From an uncultured Lachnospiraceae bacterium (GTDB lineage: Bacteria; Bacillota; Clostridia; Lachnospirales; Lachnospiraceae): a stretch of DNA of 51,273 nt. Shown one piece after another: positions 26,664-34,771 of this stretch. The stretch lies in contig CAJOFQ010000014.1 in the NCBI GenBank assembly GCA_905233955.1, forward strand, positions 1 to 51,273, in the 5' to 3' direction. The notes beneath the pieces are model-generated. The model searched no databases and had not been told where the DNA came from. It saw only the letters and a program-made list of their open reading frames with translations. Position 1 is the stretch's first letter. Every line of letters begins with the position of its first letter. The position numbers and the translations under genes are program-made.

Positions 26664-27407
26664 ATGAGTGAAAGAGGCGTGGCGCTTGTCACAGGCGGAA
26701 GCAGAGGTATTGGCCGTGCGATATGTATTCGCCTGGCCGAGGATGGTAATGACATAGTATTTAATTATCGAAGCGGCGAAGAGGATGCCCAGGAGACTAA
26801 GAGGCTTTGTGAAGAGAAAAAAGTCCGTGTTCTGGCCGTAAAGGCGGATATCAGTAAATCTGTGGAATGTGATGAGCTGATAAAAAAGGCTGCTGAATTT
26901 GGTGATGGAAAAATTGCAATCCTTGTGAATAATGCAGGCATCACAAGAGATGGTCTTCTGGGACGCATGAAGGATGAAGATTTAGACGCTGTGCTGGATG
27001 TCAATCTCAAGGGTACATTTTATATGATGCGTGGCGTATCCAAGCTTATGCTTAGGGCCAAGTATGGAAGGATCATAAGCTTAAGCTCTGTAGTCGGTGT
27101 CATGGGCAATGCAGGACAGGTGAACTACGCAGCCAGTAAAGCTGCCGTCATAGGAATGACCAAATCTCTGGCAAGGGAGCTTGCGTCCCGTAAAATATGT
27201 GTCAATGCTGTTGCGCCCGGTATGATAGCCACTGATATGACGAATGCGCTTTCGGATGCAGCAAAGGAAAAGATCACCTCAAGTATTCCTTTTGGCGAAA
27301 TTGGAAGTCCTAGTGATGTTGCAAATGCAGTTGCGTTCCTGGCAGGAGATCAGGGCAGCTACATAACCGGGCAGGTTATCTGTGTAGATGGAGGTATGGC
27401 GATATGA
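26664..27407 (+). CDS. fabG: 3-oxoacyl-ACP reductase
   Basis: 247-residue NADPH-dependent short-chain dehydrogenase reducing 3-oxoacyl-ACP. It has VTGGSRGIGRAI (9-20) for cofactor, LVNNAGITRDGLL, and the catalytic Ser142, Tyr155 and Lys159 in SSVVG and YAASK. The frame extends upstream to a GTG at 26628 that overlaps the fabD stop, but ATG 26664 is preferred: it gives the standard FabG length and start (MSERGVALVTGG) and has a G-rich ribosome binding site eight bases before. It overlaps fabF by four bases. Confidence 0.95.
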   Translation: MSERGVALVTGGSRGIGRAICIRLAEDGNDIVFNYRSGEEDAQETKRLCEEKKVRVLAVKADISKSVECDELIKKAAEFGDGKIAILVNNAGITRDGLLGRMKDEDLDAVLDVNLKGTFYMMRGVSKLMLRAKYGRIISLSSVVGVMGNAGQVNYAASKAAVIGMTKSLARELASRKICVNAVAPGMIATDMTNALSDAAKEKITSSIPFGEIGSPSDVANAVAFLAGDQGSYITGQVICVDGGMAI

Positions 27408-28633
27408 AAAGGGTAGTTGTTACAGGTTTGGGAGCTATTACACCAATAGGAAACAGTGTTAACGACATGTGGGATTCAGTTAAACAGGCCAGATGTGGAA
27501 TTGACAAGATTACGCATTTTGACACTACAGGCTGGAATGTTACTCTGGCTGGAGAAGTCAAGGATTTTGCCCCTGATCAGATAGTAAGCCGTCCTGAAGC
27601 CAGAAAGATGGATAACTTTACGCTCTACGCTGTTGCTGCGGCTACGGAGGCTATGGAGGACTGCGGTCTTGATATATCAAAAGAGGACGCCGAGCGGTGC
27701 GGGGTTATTTTTTCCAGCGGTATCGGAGGACTTGGAACCATTCAAAGGGAATGCTTAAGGGGTGAGAGCAAGGGATATGAGAGGCTTTCTCCGCATTTTA
27801 TTCCTATGTCCATATCTAATATGGCAGCGGGTCATATCGCAATACGATTCGGACTTCATGGCATGTGTACCTGTGTAGTTACAGCCTGTGCAGGCGGCAC
27901 TAATTCCATTGGAGACGCCTTCCGTCAGATTAAGGATGGCTATCACGATGTGATGCTCTGCGGTGGTTCTGAAGCCAGCATAACATCACTTGGAATAGGA
28001 GGCTTTTCCTCCATGAAGGCTCTTTCCCAGTCTTCTGATCCAAACCGGGCTTCGATTCCTTTTGACAAGGAAAGAAACGGGTTTGTAATGGGTGAAGGTG
28101 CCGGTGTGTTGGTGCTTGAGGAATATGAGCATGCCATAAATCGCGGCGCTAAAATATACTGTGAGATCACAGGCTATGGCTCTACATGTGATGCAAACCA
28201 TGTAACTGCGCCTCTTGAGGATGGAAGCATGGCTGCCCGCTGTATGCAAAAGGCCATTGAGGAGTCCGGTATTACTCCTGACCAGATGGATTATATTAAT
28301 GCCCATGGTACTTCAACTGTACTTAATGACAAGAGCGAGACTAAGGCTGTGCGCGTGGCATTTGGATCTGCGGCAGACAAGCTTGCCATCAGCTCCACAA
28401 AGTCCATGACAGGGCATCTGTTAGGCGCCAGCGGTGCAGTGGAAGCGATTATTACCACTCTTGCAGTTAAAAATGATATCCTTCCTCCTACTGTTAATTA
28501 CAGAGTTTCTGATGAGGAATGCGATCTGGATATAGTTCCTAATGAGATGAGGCAGTCTACTGTTAATTATGCTATGTCCAATTCACTGGGTTTTGGCGGA
28601 CATAATGCTTCTATAGTTTTCAAAAAGATTTGA
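27404..28633 (+). CDS. fabF: 3-oxoacyl-ACP synthase II
   Basis: 409-residue elongating condensing enzyme. The catalytic set is Cys162 in TACAGGTNS, His301 in NAHGTST and His338 in TGHLLGASGAVE, with the usual SLGFGGHNASIVFKK end. Its ATG overlaps the fabG stop as ATGA. No separate fabB is visible, so FabF would be the sole elongating synthase here and might also handle unsaturated chains. Confidence 0.97.
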   Translation: MKRVVVTGLGAITPIGNSVNDMWDSVKQARCGIDKITHFDTTGWNVTLAGEVKDFAPDQIVSRPEARKMDNFTLYAVAAATEAMEDCGLDISKEDAERCGVIFSSGIGGLGTIQRECLRGESKGYERLSPHFIPMSISNMAAGHIAIRFGLHGMCTCVVTACAGGTNSIGDAFRQIKDGYHDVMLCGGSEASITSLGIGGFSSMKALSQSSDPNRASIPFDKERNGFVMGEGAGVLVLEEYEHAINRGAKIYCEITGYGSTCDANHVTAPLEDGSMAARCMQKAIEESGITPDQMDYINAHGTSTVLNDKSETKAVRVAFGSAADKLAISSTKSMTGHLLGASGAVEAIITTLAVKNDILPPTVNYRVSDEECDLDIVPNEMRQSTVNYAMSNSLGFGGHNASIVFKKI

Positions 28634-28648
28634 TGAAAGGATAATATA

Positions 28649-29083
28649 ATGCAGCTTAATTCAGACGAGATTCAAAAGATTCTTCCTCACAGATATCCTT
28701 TTTTACTGGTAGATAAAATTATAGAATGCGAGCCTGGCAAGAGTGCAACCGGAATAAAATGCGTTTCAGCCAATGAGATGCAGTTTCTGGGGCATTTTCC
28801 CCAGAAGCATGTAATGCCGGGAGTACTGATAATAGAAGCATTGGCTCAGACAGGTGCGGTGGCCCTCCTTTCAGAAGAAGAGAACAAAGGCAAGATTGCA
28901 CTTTTCGGAGGAATTAAGAACGCCAAGTTTAAAAGACAGGTGGTTCCCGGGGATGTGCTGGAGCTCCACTGCGAGATAAGCGCCAGAAAGGGACCTATTG
29001 GAATAGGCAAGGCTGAGGCTCTGGTGGATGGCAAGACGGCTGTAATATGTGAGCTTACATTTGCTATTGATAAGGAATCGTAG
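28649..29083 (+). CDS. fabZ: 3-hydroxyacyl-ACP dehydratase FabZ
   Basis: 144-residue hot-dog-fold dehydratase. The active-site pair is His49 in LGHFP and Glu63 in [11 protein letters not shown]; the opening [13 protein letters not shown] is the family signature. It completes the elongation cycle. In some Firmicutes a FabZ-type enzyme (FabN) also isomerises double bonds; nothing in this sequence decides that. The next gene starts immediately at its stop. Confidence 0.96.
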   Translation: MQLNSDEIQKILPHRYPFLLVDKIIECEPGKSATGIKCVSANEMQFLGHFPQKHVMPGVLIIEALAQTGAVALLSEEENKGKIALFGGIKNAKFKRQVVPGDVLELHCEISARKGPIGIGKAEALVDGKTAVICELTFAIDKES

Positions 29084-29593
29084 ATGGAAGTTGAACGAAA
29101 GCTCAGAAAATGTCAGAATACCCTGGTTGTCACAGGCGAGGGGACTATCGCATTTGGACTTTGGGGAGTTATTAAAACCTTTATGATAGTTCTTGCGTTC
29201 AACAGTGATAATTATAACAGTTTCAAAGCAGCTATGGCTGATGCAGGAGCGCCGGAGGTTTTTGCTTTAATCGGTGTCATAATTACTTACTTAGTGATCT
29301 TTTTATTTATTGCTATTGACTTTAAGATCAGATTGTTTATCGGACTTTCGGCTATGCGTGAGGGAATGGGCAGTCCCCAGAAAATGGGCTATGTAGCTGC
29401 GGCAGGTCTTATTTCGTTGTTTTATTTTCTTATGGTGATTATAGAATTCTTATACATAGTTACAGGCGGAGAGGTAAAAAATCTTCTGGATGATCTTGTA
29501 TCTGTGGTAGTGGATCTGACATCGATGCTTACGGTTTTGTATTTGTTTTTGAATGCAGTTCAGGTAAAAAAGATTGTAAAGCAATGGATTTAG
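29084..29593 (+). CDS. Four-helix membrane protein of unknown function
   Basis: 169 residues with four hydrophobic segments at about 18-40, 58-80, 102-126 and 139-158, a basic N-terminus (MEVERKLRKCQ) and a basic C-terminus (VKKIVKQWI). No family is recognised. The ATG directly follows the fabZ stop with no gap, so translation is coupled and the gene belongs to the fatty acid operon. The next gene's preferred start is 20 bases after its stop. A role in the membrane linked to lipid synthesis is possible but unsupported by motifs. Confidence 0.75.
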   Translation: MEVERKLRKCQNTLVVTGEGTIAFGLWGVIKTFMIVLAFNSDNYNSFKAAMADAGAPEVFALIGVIITYLVIFLFIAIDFKIRLFIGLSAMREGMGSPQKMGYVAAAGLISLFYFLMVIIEFLYIVTGGEVKNLLDDLVSVVVDLTSMLTVLYLFLNAVQVKKIVKQWI

Positions 29594-29613
29594 TCACTGT
29601 TAAGGTAGGAAAA

Positions 29614-30759
29614 ATGCAGATAGATTTTCACTATTATGCGACTTACGCAGCGGCGATTATAGCCGGTTATTCCCATGAAGAAAGTATGGAAATATGCTAC
29701 AGCGCCCAGTTTGTAGATGTTTGTTCGCGCACGCTTTTATCAAAGCTGAAAGCTCCCGGTAACGCTGCTACCACACAGCTTCAGCTTGAGCTTGCAGATG
29801 CAAGGACTGATATTATCGGCCTGCAGGATATTACCAGGATCTGGTCCTCATTTCATTTTTTACCCTATGACCTTCACGCAAAAAGGGATAAGCACTGCCG
29901 AAGGACATATCTGGACAAATACCGCCTCATATGCAACAGTAACGGACCACTTGTGGCGGATACTGTTAATCTGGCCAAAAATAACAGCCTTCAGGCTGTT
30001 GGAATAGCAATGCATGTCCTGGCTGACACCTGGGCTCATAAGTATTTTGCGGGAACTCCATCTCTGGTAATCAACAATGTTAACTATTATTTTTACGAGT
30101 GGGTGGTTGATGGAGATAATTCACTGCGCAGGAAGGTTGTTACCAGACACAATCCTACTGCTGCAGACGATATAGTAAGGGGGATATATACTGCCAGCAT
30201 GTCCTCCAATGATGAGAATTCCATTATGAACCTGGGACATGGCAGGGCCGGGCATCTGCCGGATTACAGCTTTATTCGTTATGAGTACATGCCGGCCTGG
30301 GGCGATTACAACAATATAATCAAGGACAATCCTTCGGATTACTGGCACGCTTTCTGTCAGATGGTGTATGCCTTGAGGTATTTGAGGGGAGAATATGACA
30401 CCTTTGAGCTGGATACATATGATTTTGATGTGGTATCCAGATGGGAGGACGAGATCAAGGCGATCTTAATCAAAAGACAGTTGGATTCAAGTGAGGACTG
30501 GAAGCAATTTGGGGAAGCCCTTTCGGGCAGCAGCATTTCGGATTTTGACGAGAATACATGGCAGAAGCAGTATATGAATGCCGCTAAGGCTGACAAAGAT
30601 GCTACATTCCTGGGCAAGTTTTTCAAAGCTGCCATAGTTCAGAAAAGTATGGTTTCGAACAGGATATTTGAGTCGGGAAACAGTTTGGCCGGAGTTTCGG
30701 TTAATTTTAAAAACAACGGTCTTTCCTTTGTAAGGAACAGAATAGGAAGAGCAAGATGA
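29614..30759 (+). CDS. DUF6765 family protein with a phospholipase-C-like histidine set
   Basis: 381 residues, no signal peptide or membrane helix evident. The opening MQIDFHYYATYAAAIIAGYSHEES is what I recall of DUF6765. Probable metal ligands are His6, His81, the HVLADTWAH triad (His134, Asp138, His142), and His209, His214 and Asp217 in GHGRAGHLPD. A helical protein with HxxxDxxxH resembles zinc-dependent phospholipase C and P1 nuclease, so hydrolysis of a phosphoester is a reasonable guess. The frame opens at 29584, inside the preceding gene, but ATG 29614 with AGGTAGGA just before it fits better. Its end overlaps the next gene by four bases. Position in the fatty acid operon hints at a lipid substrate (inference). 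Confidence 0.75.
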   Translation: MQIDFHYYATYAAAIIAGYSHEESMEICYSAQFVDVCSRTLLSKLKAPGNAATTQLQLELADARTDIIGLQDITRIWSSFHFLPYDLHAKRDKHCRRTYLDKYRLICNSNGPLVADTVNLAKNNSLQAVGIAMHVLADTWAHKYFAGTPSLVINNVNYYFYEWVVDGDNSLRRKVVTRHNPTAADDIVRGIYTASMSSNDENSIMNLGHGRAGHLPDYSFIRYEYMPAWGDYNNIIKDNPSDYWHAFCQMVYALRYLRGEYDTFELDTYDFDVVSRWEDEIKAILIKRQLDSSEDWKQFGEALSGSSISDFDENTWQKQYMNAAKADKDATFLGKFFKAAIVQKSMVSNRIFESGNSLAGVSVNFKNNGLSFVRNRIGRAR

Positions 30760-31265
30760 CGCTATTTCAGAGAATCAGATCAGTTATAATCGGGTTAGTG
30801 ATGCTTATTTTTGCATTTCTGATAGTGATCGATCCTAAGGAGGGATATCAGACGGTAGCAGCTCTTTTAAGCCTTTCTTTGATATTTTCCGGGTTCAAGA
30901 CCTTGTGGTATTATTTCACCCTTGCCAGACACATGATAGGCGGTCTTGCTGTGCTTATAAGGGCGGTTATCATGCTGGATCTGGGTTTTTTTACGATATC
31001 ACTTCAACATCTGCCGAGAGTTTATTTGCTTTTGTATCTGCTGCTGATCTATGCTTTTACCGGGGTTGTAGATATTTTAAATGGTCTTGAGGCCAGAAGA
31101 ATGGAGGCTCCAAACTGGAAATTTAAAACCTTCAGTGGGATAATCATTGTTTCACTGGCGCTTGTAACACTTTTTTTCGTAAGATCTCTTACGGTACTGG
31201 TTGTGGTCTATGGTATAGGTTTGATTTATTCGGCGTTAGTGCGCATAATCTCTGCGTTCAGATGA
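30756..31265 (+). CDS. DUF308 (HdeD-like) membrane protein
   Basis: 169 residues with six hydrophobic helices in pairs. LIFAFLIVIDPKEGYQTVAALLSLSLIFSGFKTLWYYFTLARHM and the later VVYGIGLIYSALVRII follow the family pattern, and it is related in type to the protein at 13560-14075. It overlaps the DUF6765 gene (ATGA) and is last in the fatty acid operon, just before a terminator. Function unknown. Confidence 0.8.
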   Translation: MTLFQRIRSVIIGLVMLIFAFLIVIDPKEGYQTVAALLSLSLIFSGFKTLWYYFTLARHMIGGLAVLIRAVIMLDLGFFTISLQHLPRVYLLLYLLLIYAFTGVVDILNGLEARRMEAPNWKFKTFSGIIIVSLALVTLFFVRSLTVLVVVYGIGLIYSALVRIISAFR

Positions 31266-31290
31266 TCTGGGAGATATATCAGGTCTTTTT
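31264..31290 (+). terminator. Intrinsic terminator of the fatty acid operon
   Basis: GATCTGG (31264-31270) pairs with TCAGGTC (31279-31285), with G-U pairs, eight-base loop, then TTTTT (31286-31290). It overlaps the last codons of both the DUF308 gene and the convergent XRE gene. Confidence 0.6.
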
Positions 31291-31596
31291 GAGCCGTTCC
31301 AGAAGCGGAGATACGATTTTTTTCAAATCGTCTTCTTCAATTTGAGATACGGATCGGTTGATCTTTTGCATGGTTCTGGAATATGTGACATTCTCTGAAA
31401 AAAAATCCTCTGGTGTGATATCCAGATATTCACAAATAGATAAAAACTCTGTCATAGACGGAAGAGCGCGGCCTGACTCAATGCTGTGGATGTAGCTTCT
31501 GCTGTGACCCAGCTCAAGGCTCATCTGGCTTTCAGAGACACCGATTTTTTCGCGCAGAGCAGATATTCTTTTTCGAATAAAACGTTCGTCTACCAT
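31279..31596 (-). CDS. XRE-family helix-turn-helix transcriptional regulator
   Basis: 105 residues. A Cro/CI-type helix-turn-helix spans about residues 8-62: IRKRISALREKIGVSESQMSLELGHSRSYIHSIESGRALPSMTEFLSICEYLDITPEDFF. A C-terminal helical tail (about 70-105) is short, consistent with a small dimeric regulator with no ligand domain. It is convergent with the fatty acid operon and divergent from the frameshifted oxidoreductase across a 175-base gap. That gap has a self-complementary AATTATAATT that offers a TATAAT word on each strand, and a half copy of the palindromic element (CCTTTTGACCCTTGAATCA at 31635-31653). Targets are unknown. Confidence 0.85.
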   Translation of the reverse strand: MVDERFIRKRISALREKIGVSESQMSLELGHSRSYIHSIESGRALPSMTEFLSICEYLDITPEDFFSENVTYSRTMQKINRSVSQIEEDDLKKIVSPLLERLKKT

Positions 31597-31771
31597 ACAA
31601 AGGCTCCGTTAATATGATTTCGTAAAAAATGTATCCTTTTGACCCTTGAATCAAATTATAATTCTATATGATACAAAACATGGACGATTGTAGTATAAAA
31701 ATTTATCCAAAATGACCGATTTTAACAGACGGCATCAATTAGGCTGCATTAAGGAAGGAGATTAAATAATT

Positions 31772-32726
31772 ATGAAGCTTGGAATTCTTGGAACTGGTTT
31801 TATTATTACGGATGCGCTCAATGCAATATGTGAGGTTCCCTCAATTGAAAAAAAGGCTATATTTGCCAGACCCAAAGGGAGAGGAATTCGCAAAAAAATA
31901 CAATATTGAAAAGGTTTATACCGATTATGATGAGCTTCTTGGTTCAGATGATATAGATACAGTATATGTCGGCCTCATTAACAGCGTACATTTTGAATAT
32001 ACAAAAAAGGCACTTTTGGCAGGTAAAAATGTCATATTGGAAAAGCCTTTCACTACAACAGTGGAGGAAACCAGAGAACTGATACAGCTTGCAAGAGAAA
32101 AAGGGTGCTATCTTTTTGAGGCAATAACCAATCGTCACAGTAAGATTTATGACAGATTCAAACAGGAGCTTTCCAATATAGGAAGAATCCGCATGGGAAT
32201 GGGCAACTATTCCCAGTATTCCAGCAGATATGACCGTTATCTTAAAGGGGATGTAGCTCCGGCATTTGATCCCAGTGCCTTTGGAGGAGCGCTTAATGAC
32301 CTTGGAATCTATAATTTAAGCTTGGCTGTTTCCCTTCTTGGCAAACCTTCAAGTATGCACTATGATGCCAACATTGGCTTTAACGGTGTTGATACCTCCG
32401 GGGTTGTTACCCTTAGGTATGATGATTTTATCGTAACTCTTTCCGTGGCAAAGGATTCTGAAAGCCCGTGTTACTTTACAGTTCAGGGAGAAAAAGGGTA
32501 TCTCCGTATTCCCGGCAAGCCTAACGAAGCGGAGAAGCTTGAGATATGTAAAAACGGTGAAGTGTCTTTGTATGAACCTGAGCCTGATCTTAACAGGATG
32601 GTTCAGGAGTTTAGGGATTTTGCTGATATGCTTCACAATAGGGATTGGGATACCATGTCCGCTCAGCTGGATACAACGCTTGATGTTATGTCCACGCTTA
32701 TTTCCATTAGAGAGAATATGTCATGA
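31772..32726 (+). pseudogene. Gfo/Idh/MocA family oxidoreductase gene with a frameshift
   Basis: NAD(P)-dependent sugar or polyol dehydrogenase-like protein. The start is ATG 31772 (AAGGAG upstream), whose frame reads MKLGILGTGFIITDALNAIC and reaches ...KKAIFARP before ending at a nearby stop. The remainder (GEEFAKKYNIEKVYTDYDELLG onward to 32726) is in another frame. The shift falls near 31866-31875; loss of a GA dinucleotide from AGAGACC would explain it and restore ARDPKGEEF. The downstream part keeps GKNVILEKPFTTTVEETREL with the family's EKP motif, and the C-terminal domain is intact. So the gene is recently broken or one small indel is an error. Substrate unknown. Confidence 0.85.
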
Positions 32727-32729
32727 TGA

Positions 32730-32761
32730 ACAGCACATTGCACACAAAGTGTGCGTGCTGT
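32730..32761. repeat. Two-part hairpin after the frameshifted oxidoreductase
   Basis: Outer arms ACAGCAC (32730-32736) and GTGCTGT (32755-32761), inner arms GCACAC (32740-32745) and GTGTGC (32749-32754), three-base loop AAA and a three-base bulge ATT. All 13 pairs are Watson-Crick. No T-run follows, so a structured 3' end or protein-binding site is more likely than an intrinsic terminator. Confidence 0.6.
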
Positions 32762-32772
32762 GAATCATAAGC

Positions 32773-32805
32773 GAGGGGCAAAATACCTTTTGACCCTGAT
32801 ATCAT
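32773..32805 (+). repeat. Dispersed palindromic leader element, copy B
   Basis: AGGGGCAAAA (32774-32783), loop TACC, TTTTGACCCT (32788-32797), then GATATCAT, 25 bases before the start of the small gene at 32830. It matches the reverse complement of copy A in both arms exactly, and its flanking ATATCAT too; the loop differs. Confidence 0.75.
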
Positions 32806-32829
32806 CAAATACTTAGAGGTGAGCCTGTT

Positions 32830-33078
32830 ATGCATGATGAGTTAAATATGTCAGTGTCGCCTATTTGCCTGAAAAACAATAAAAAATACGCTTTTGTCCG
32901 TTTTACTGATGCAAAAAAGAGCTGTGAATTCATTATTCCTGAGGGAAAGCTGTCGAAAAACGATGGCTTTTCCGAGGAAGAGATCAGCGGACTTAAGCTG
33001 TATGTCCGGTCTAACATGGCACAGCTTAAGAAAATGGCGGCTGGAATCAACTTATTTGAAGCCTTTAAAAATGGTTGA
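32830..33078 (+). CDS. Small conserved-looking protein of unknown function
   Basis: 82 residues, soluble, with alternating strands then helices (KKYAFVRFTDAKKSCEFIIPEGKLSKNDGFSEEEISGLKLYVRSNMAQLKKMAAGINLFEAFKNG). No family is recognised. GAGGTGAG precedes the ATG at a good distance. The overlapping open frames on both strands are less convincing. It lies between the palindromic element and the comM leader, and ends in GTTGA overlapping a weak hairpin (GTTGAT / ATCAAC, 33074-33091) with a T-run shortly after. Confidence 0.65.
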   Translation: MHDELNMSVSPICLKNNKKYAFVRFTDAKKSCEFIIPEGKLSKNDGFSEEEISGLKLYVRSNMAQLKKMAAGINLFEAFKNG

Positions 33079-33154
33079 TTAAAGGATCAACACATTTTTT
33101 GTTGCATTTTTGTGATTTTTAGTTTATCATAATTCCATCTTTTTTACATTTCAT

Positions 33155-33212
33155 AAGGGGAGTCTTGGGATTCCCCTTTCATTACCGGTTTTTGCCGGAT
33201 TCCCATTTTTTT
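33155..33212 (+). promoter_or_regulatory. Overlapping hairpins in the comM leader
   Basis: AAGGGGAGTC (33155-33164) pairs with GATTCCCCTT (33169-33178), ten pairs with one G-U, loop TTGG. TGGGA (33166-33170) can instead pair with TCCCA (33201-33205), which is followed by seven T residues; a small CCGG hairpin (33185-33198) lies between. The two folds share bases and cannot coexist, as in an attenuator. The rest of the 33079-33241 gap is AT-rich. Confidence 0.4.
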
Positions 33213-33241
33213 ACTATTTAAATTGGAAAGGAGTATTGTAT

Positions 33242-34771
33242 TTGTATGGAGTAGTATCCTGTGCCATAGTTCATGGCATAGACAGTCTTTTAGTGCGTGC
33301 AGAAACGGATCTATCATCAGGCCTGCCTGTATTTGAAATGGTTGGATTTCTGGGTTCCGAGGTAAAGGAAGCCAGGGAGCGGGTGCGCACGGCTATGAAT
33401 AATTGCGGCTACAACCTGCCCATAAAGCGAATTACGGTTAATCTATCACCGGCAAACATTAAAAAAAGCGGCAGTGGGTTTGATCTGCCGGTGGCAGTAT
33501 CTATTTTGGCAGCAATGGGAGTGATAACAAAGTCCGACCTGTCAGATGTAGTTATGGCGGGAGAATTGGGGCTTGATGGCAGGATTTATCCTATTAACGG
33601 CGTGCTGCCAATGGTGCTTGCAGCTTCTGATTGCAGCAAGAAGCTGTGTATTGTTCCCTATGAAAACTATGAGGAGGCTTCACTGGTTCCGGACATGAAG
33701 GTAATAGCCGTCTCGGATCTTAAGGAAACTGTGGAATATCTGAATAATGAGACTGAACCGAAAGCTCCTGATTTATTCGAAAGTAATGATATTAAAGCAG
33801 AAGAAGCGGATTTTCGACATATCAGCGGTCAAAAGGTGCTGCGCCGTGCCTGTGAGGTAGCCTGTGCCGGATTGCATAATATGCTGTTTATAGGTCCTCC
33901 GGGAAGCGGCAAGACCATGGCTGCCAAATGTCTGCCGTCTATTTTGCCTCCCATGAATGTGGATGAACAGATGGAGTTATCAAAAATCTACAGCGTCAGC
34001 GGCAAATTTGAGGAGAGGGGCCACCTGATGGATAGAAGACCATTTCGCAGTCCCCATCATTCAATTTCACAGGCAGGACTTATCGGGGGAGGGGTTAATG
34101 TTACGCCGGGGGAGGTTTCGCTGGCTCATGGAGGAGTACTTTTTTTGGATGAGCTAACGGAGTTCAGACACGACACAATGGAGGCATTAAGGCAGCCAAT
34201 GGAGGACAAACGGGTAACCGTCGTAAGAGCCAGCGGATCATATACATATCCGGCATCATTCATGCTGGTAGCGGCAATGAACCCTTGCAAATGCGGTTAT
34301 TTTCCTGATCTTTCCAGATGCACATGCACAAGAGCGGACATAGAACGATATTTAGGCAGAATATCACAGCCAATGCTGGACAGGATAGACATCTGTGTGG
34401 AGGCGCCGAGGCTGTCTTTTTCAGATATCAGAAGCACCACAGATAACGAGTCCTCAAAAGATATCAGAAAACGCGTATTAAAGGCACTTTCTCTGCAAAA
34501 AGAAAGATTTGCCGGGACAGACATAGCCTTTAACAGCCGTATACCGGCTAAGGATATTGAAAAATACTGTTATTTAGGGCCAAAAGAGGAAAAGCATATG
34601 GAGGAGCTGTATGGTGCATTATCTCTTACCGCCAGAACCTATCACAAGCTGCTTCGAGTAGCCAGGACAATAGCTGATCTAAGCGGAGATTCCAGGATAA
34701 GGATAGAGCATCTAAACGAATGTGTGTGTTACCGCTGTATAGACAAGGGTGAATGGGAGAAGTGCCTATGA
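33242..34771 (+). CDS. comM: YifB/ComM family Mg-chelatase-like AAA ATPase
   Basis: 509 residues. ComM is a hexameric helicase promoting branch migration during natural transformation. The N-terminal Lon-like domain starts YGVVSCAIVHGIDSLLVRAETDLSSGLPVFEMVG; Walker A is GPPGSGKT (from about 218); Walker B reads GVLFLDELTEF; MNPCKCGYFPD...RCTC is the zinc-like signature, and SQPMLDRIDI follows. TTG 33242 is preferred: AAGGAG ends eight bases before it, whereas a TTG at 33236 is only two bases from that site. The position before dprA, with a four-base overlap, supports a DNA-uptake or recombination role. Confidence 0.93.
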   Translation: MYGVVSCAIVHGIDSLLVRAETDLSSGLPVFEMVGFLGSEVKEARERVRTAMNNCGYNLPIKRITVNLSPANIKKSGSGFDLPVAVSILAAMGVITKSDLSDVVMAGELGLDGRIYPINGVLPMVLAASDCSKKLCIVPYENYEEASLVPDMKVIAVSDLKETVEYLNNETEPKAPDLFESNDIKAEEADFRHISGQKVLRRACEVACAGLHNMLFIGPPGSGKTMAAKCLPSILPPMNVDEQMELSKIYSVSGKFEERGHLMDRRPFRSPHHSISQAGLIGGGVNVTPGEVSLAHGGVLFLDELTEFRHDTMEALRQPMEDKRVTVVRASGSYTYPASFMLVAAMNPCKCGYFPDLSRCTCTRADIERYLGRISQPMLDRIDICVEAPRLSFSDIRSTTDNESSKDIRKRVLKALSLQKERFAGTDIAFNSRIPAKDIEKYCYLGPKEEKHMEELYGALSLTARTYHKLLRVARTIADLSGDSRIRIEHLNECVCYRCIDKGEWEKCL

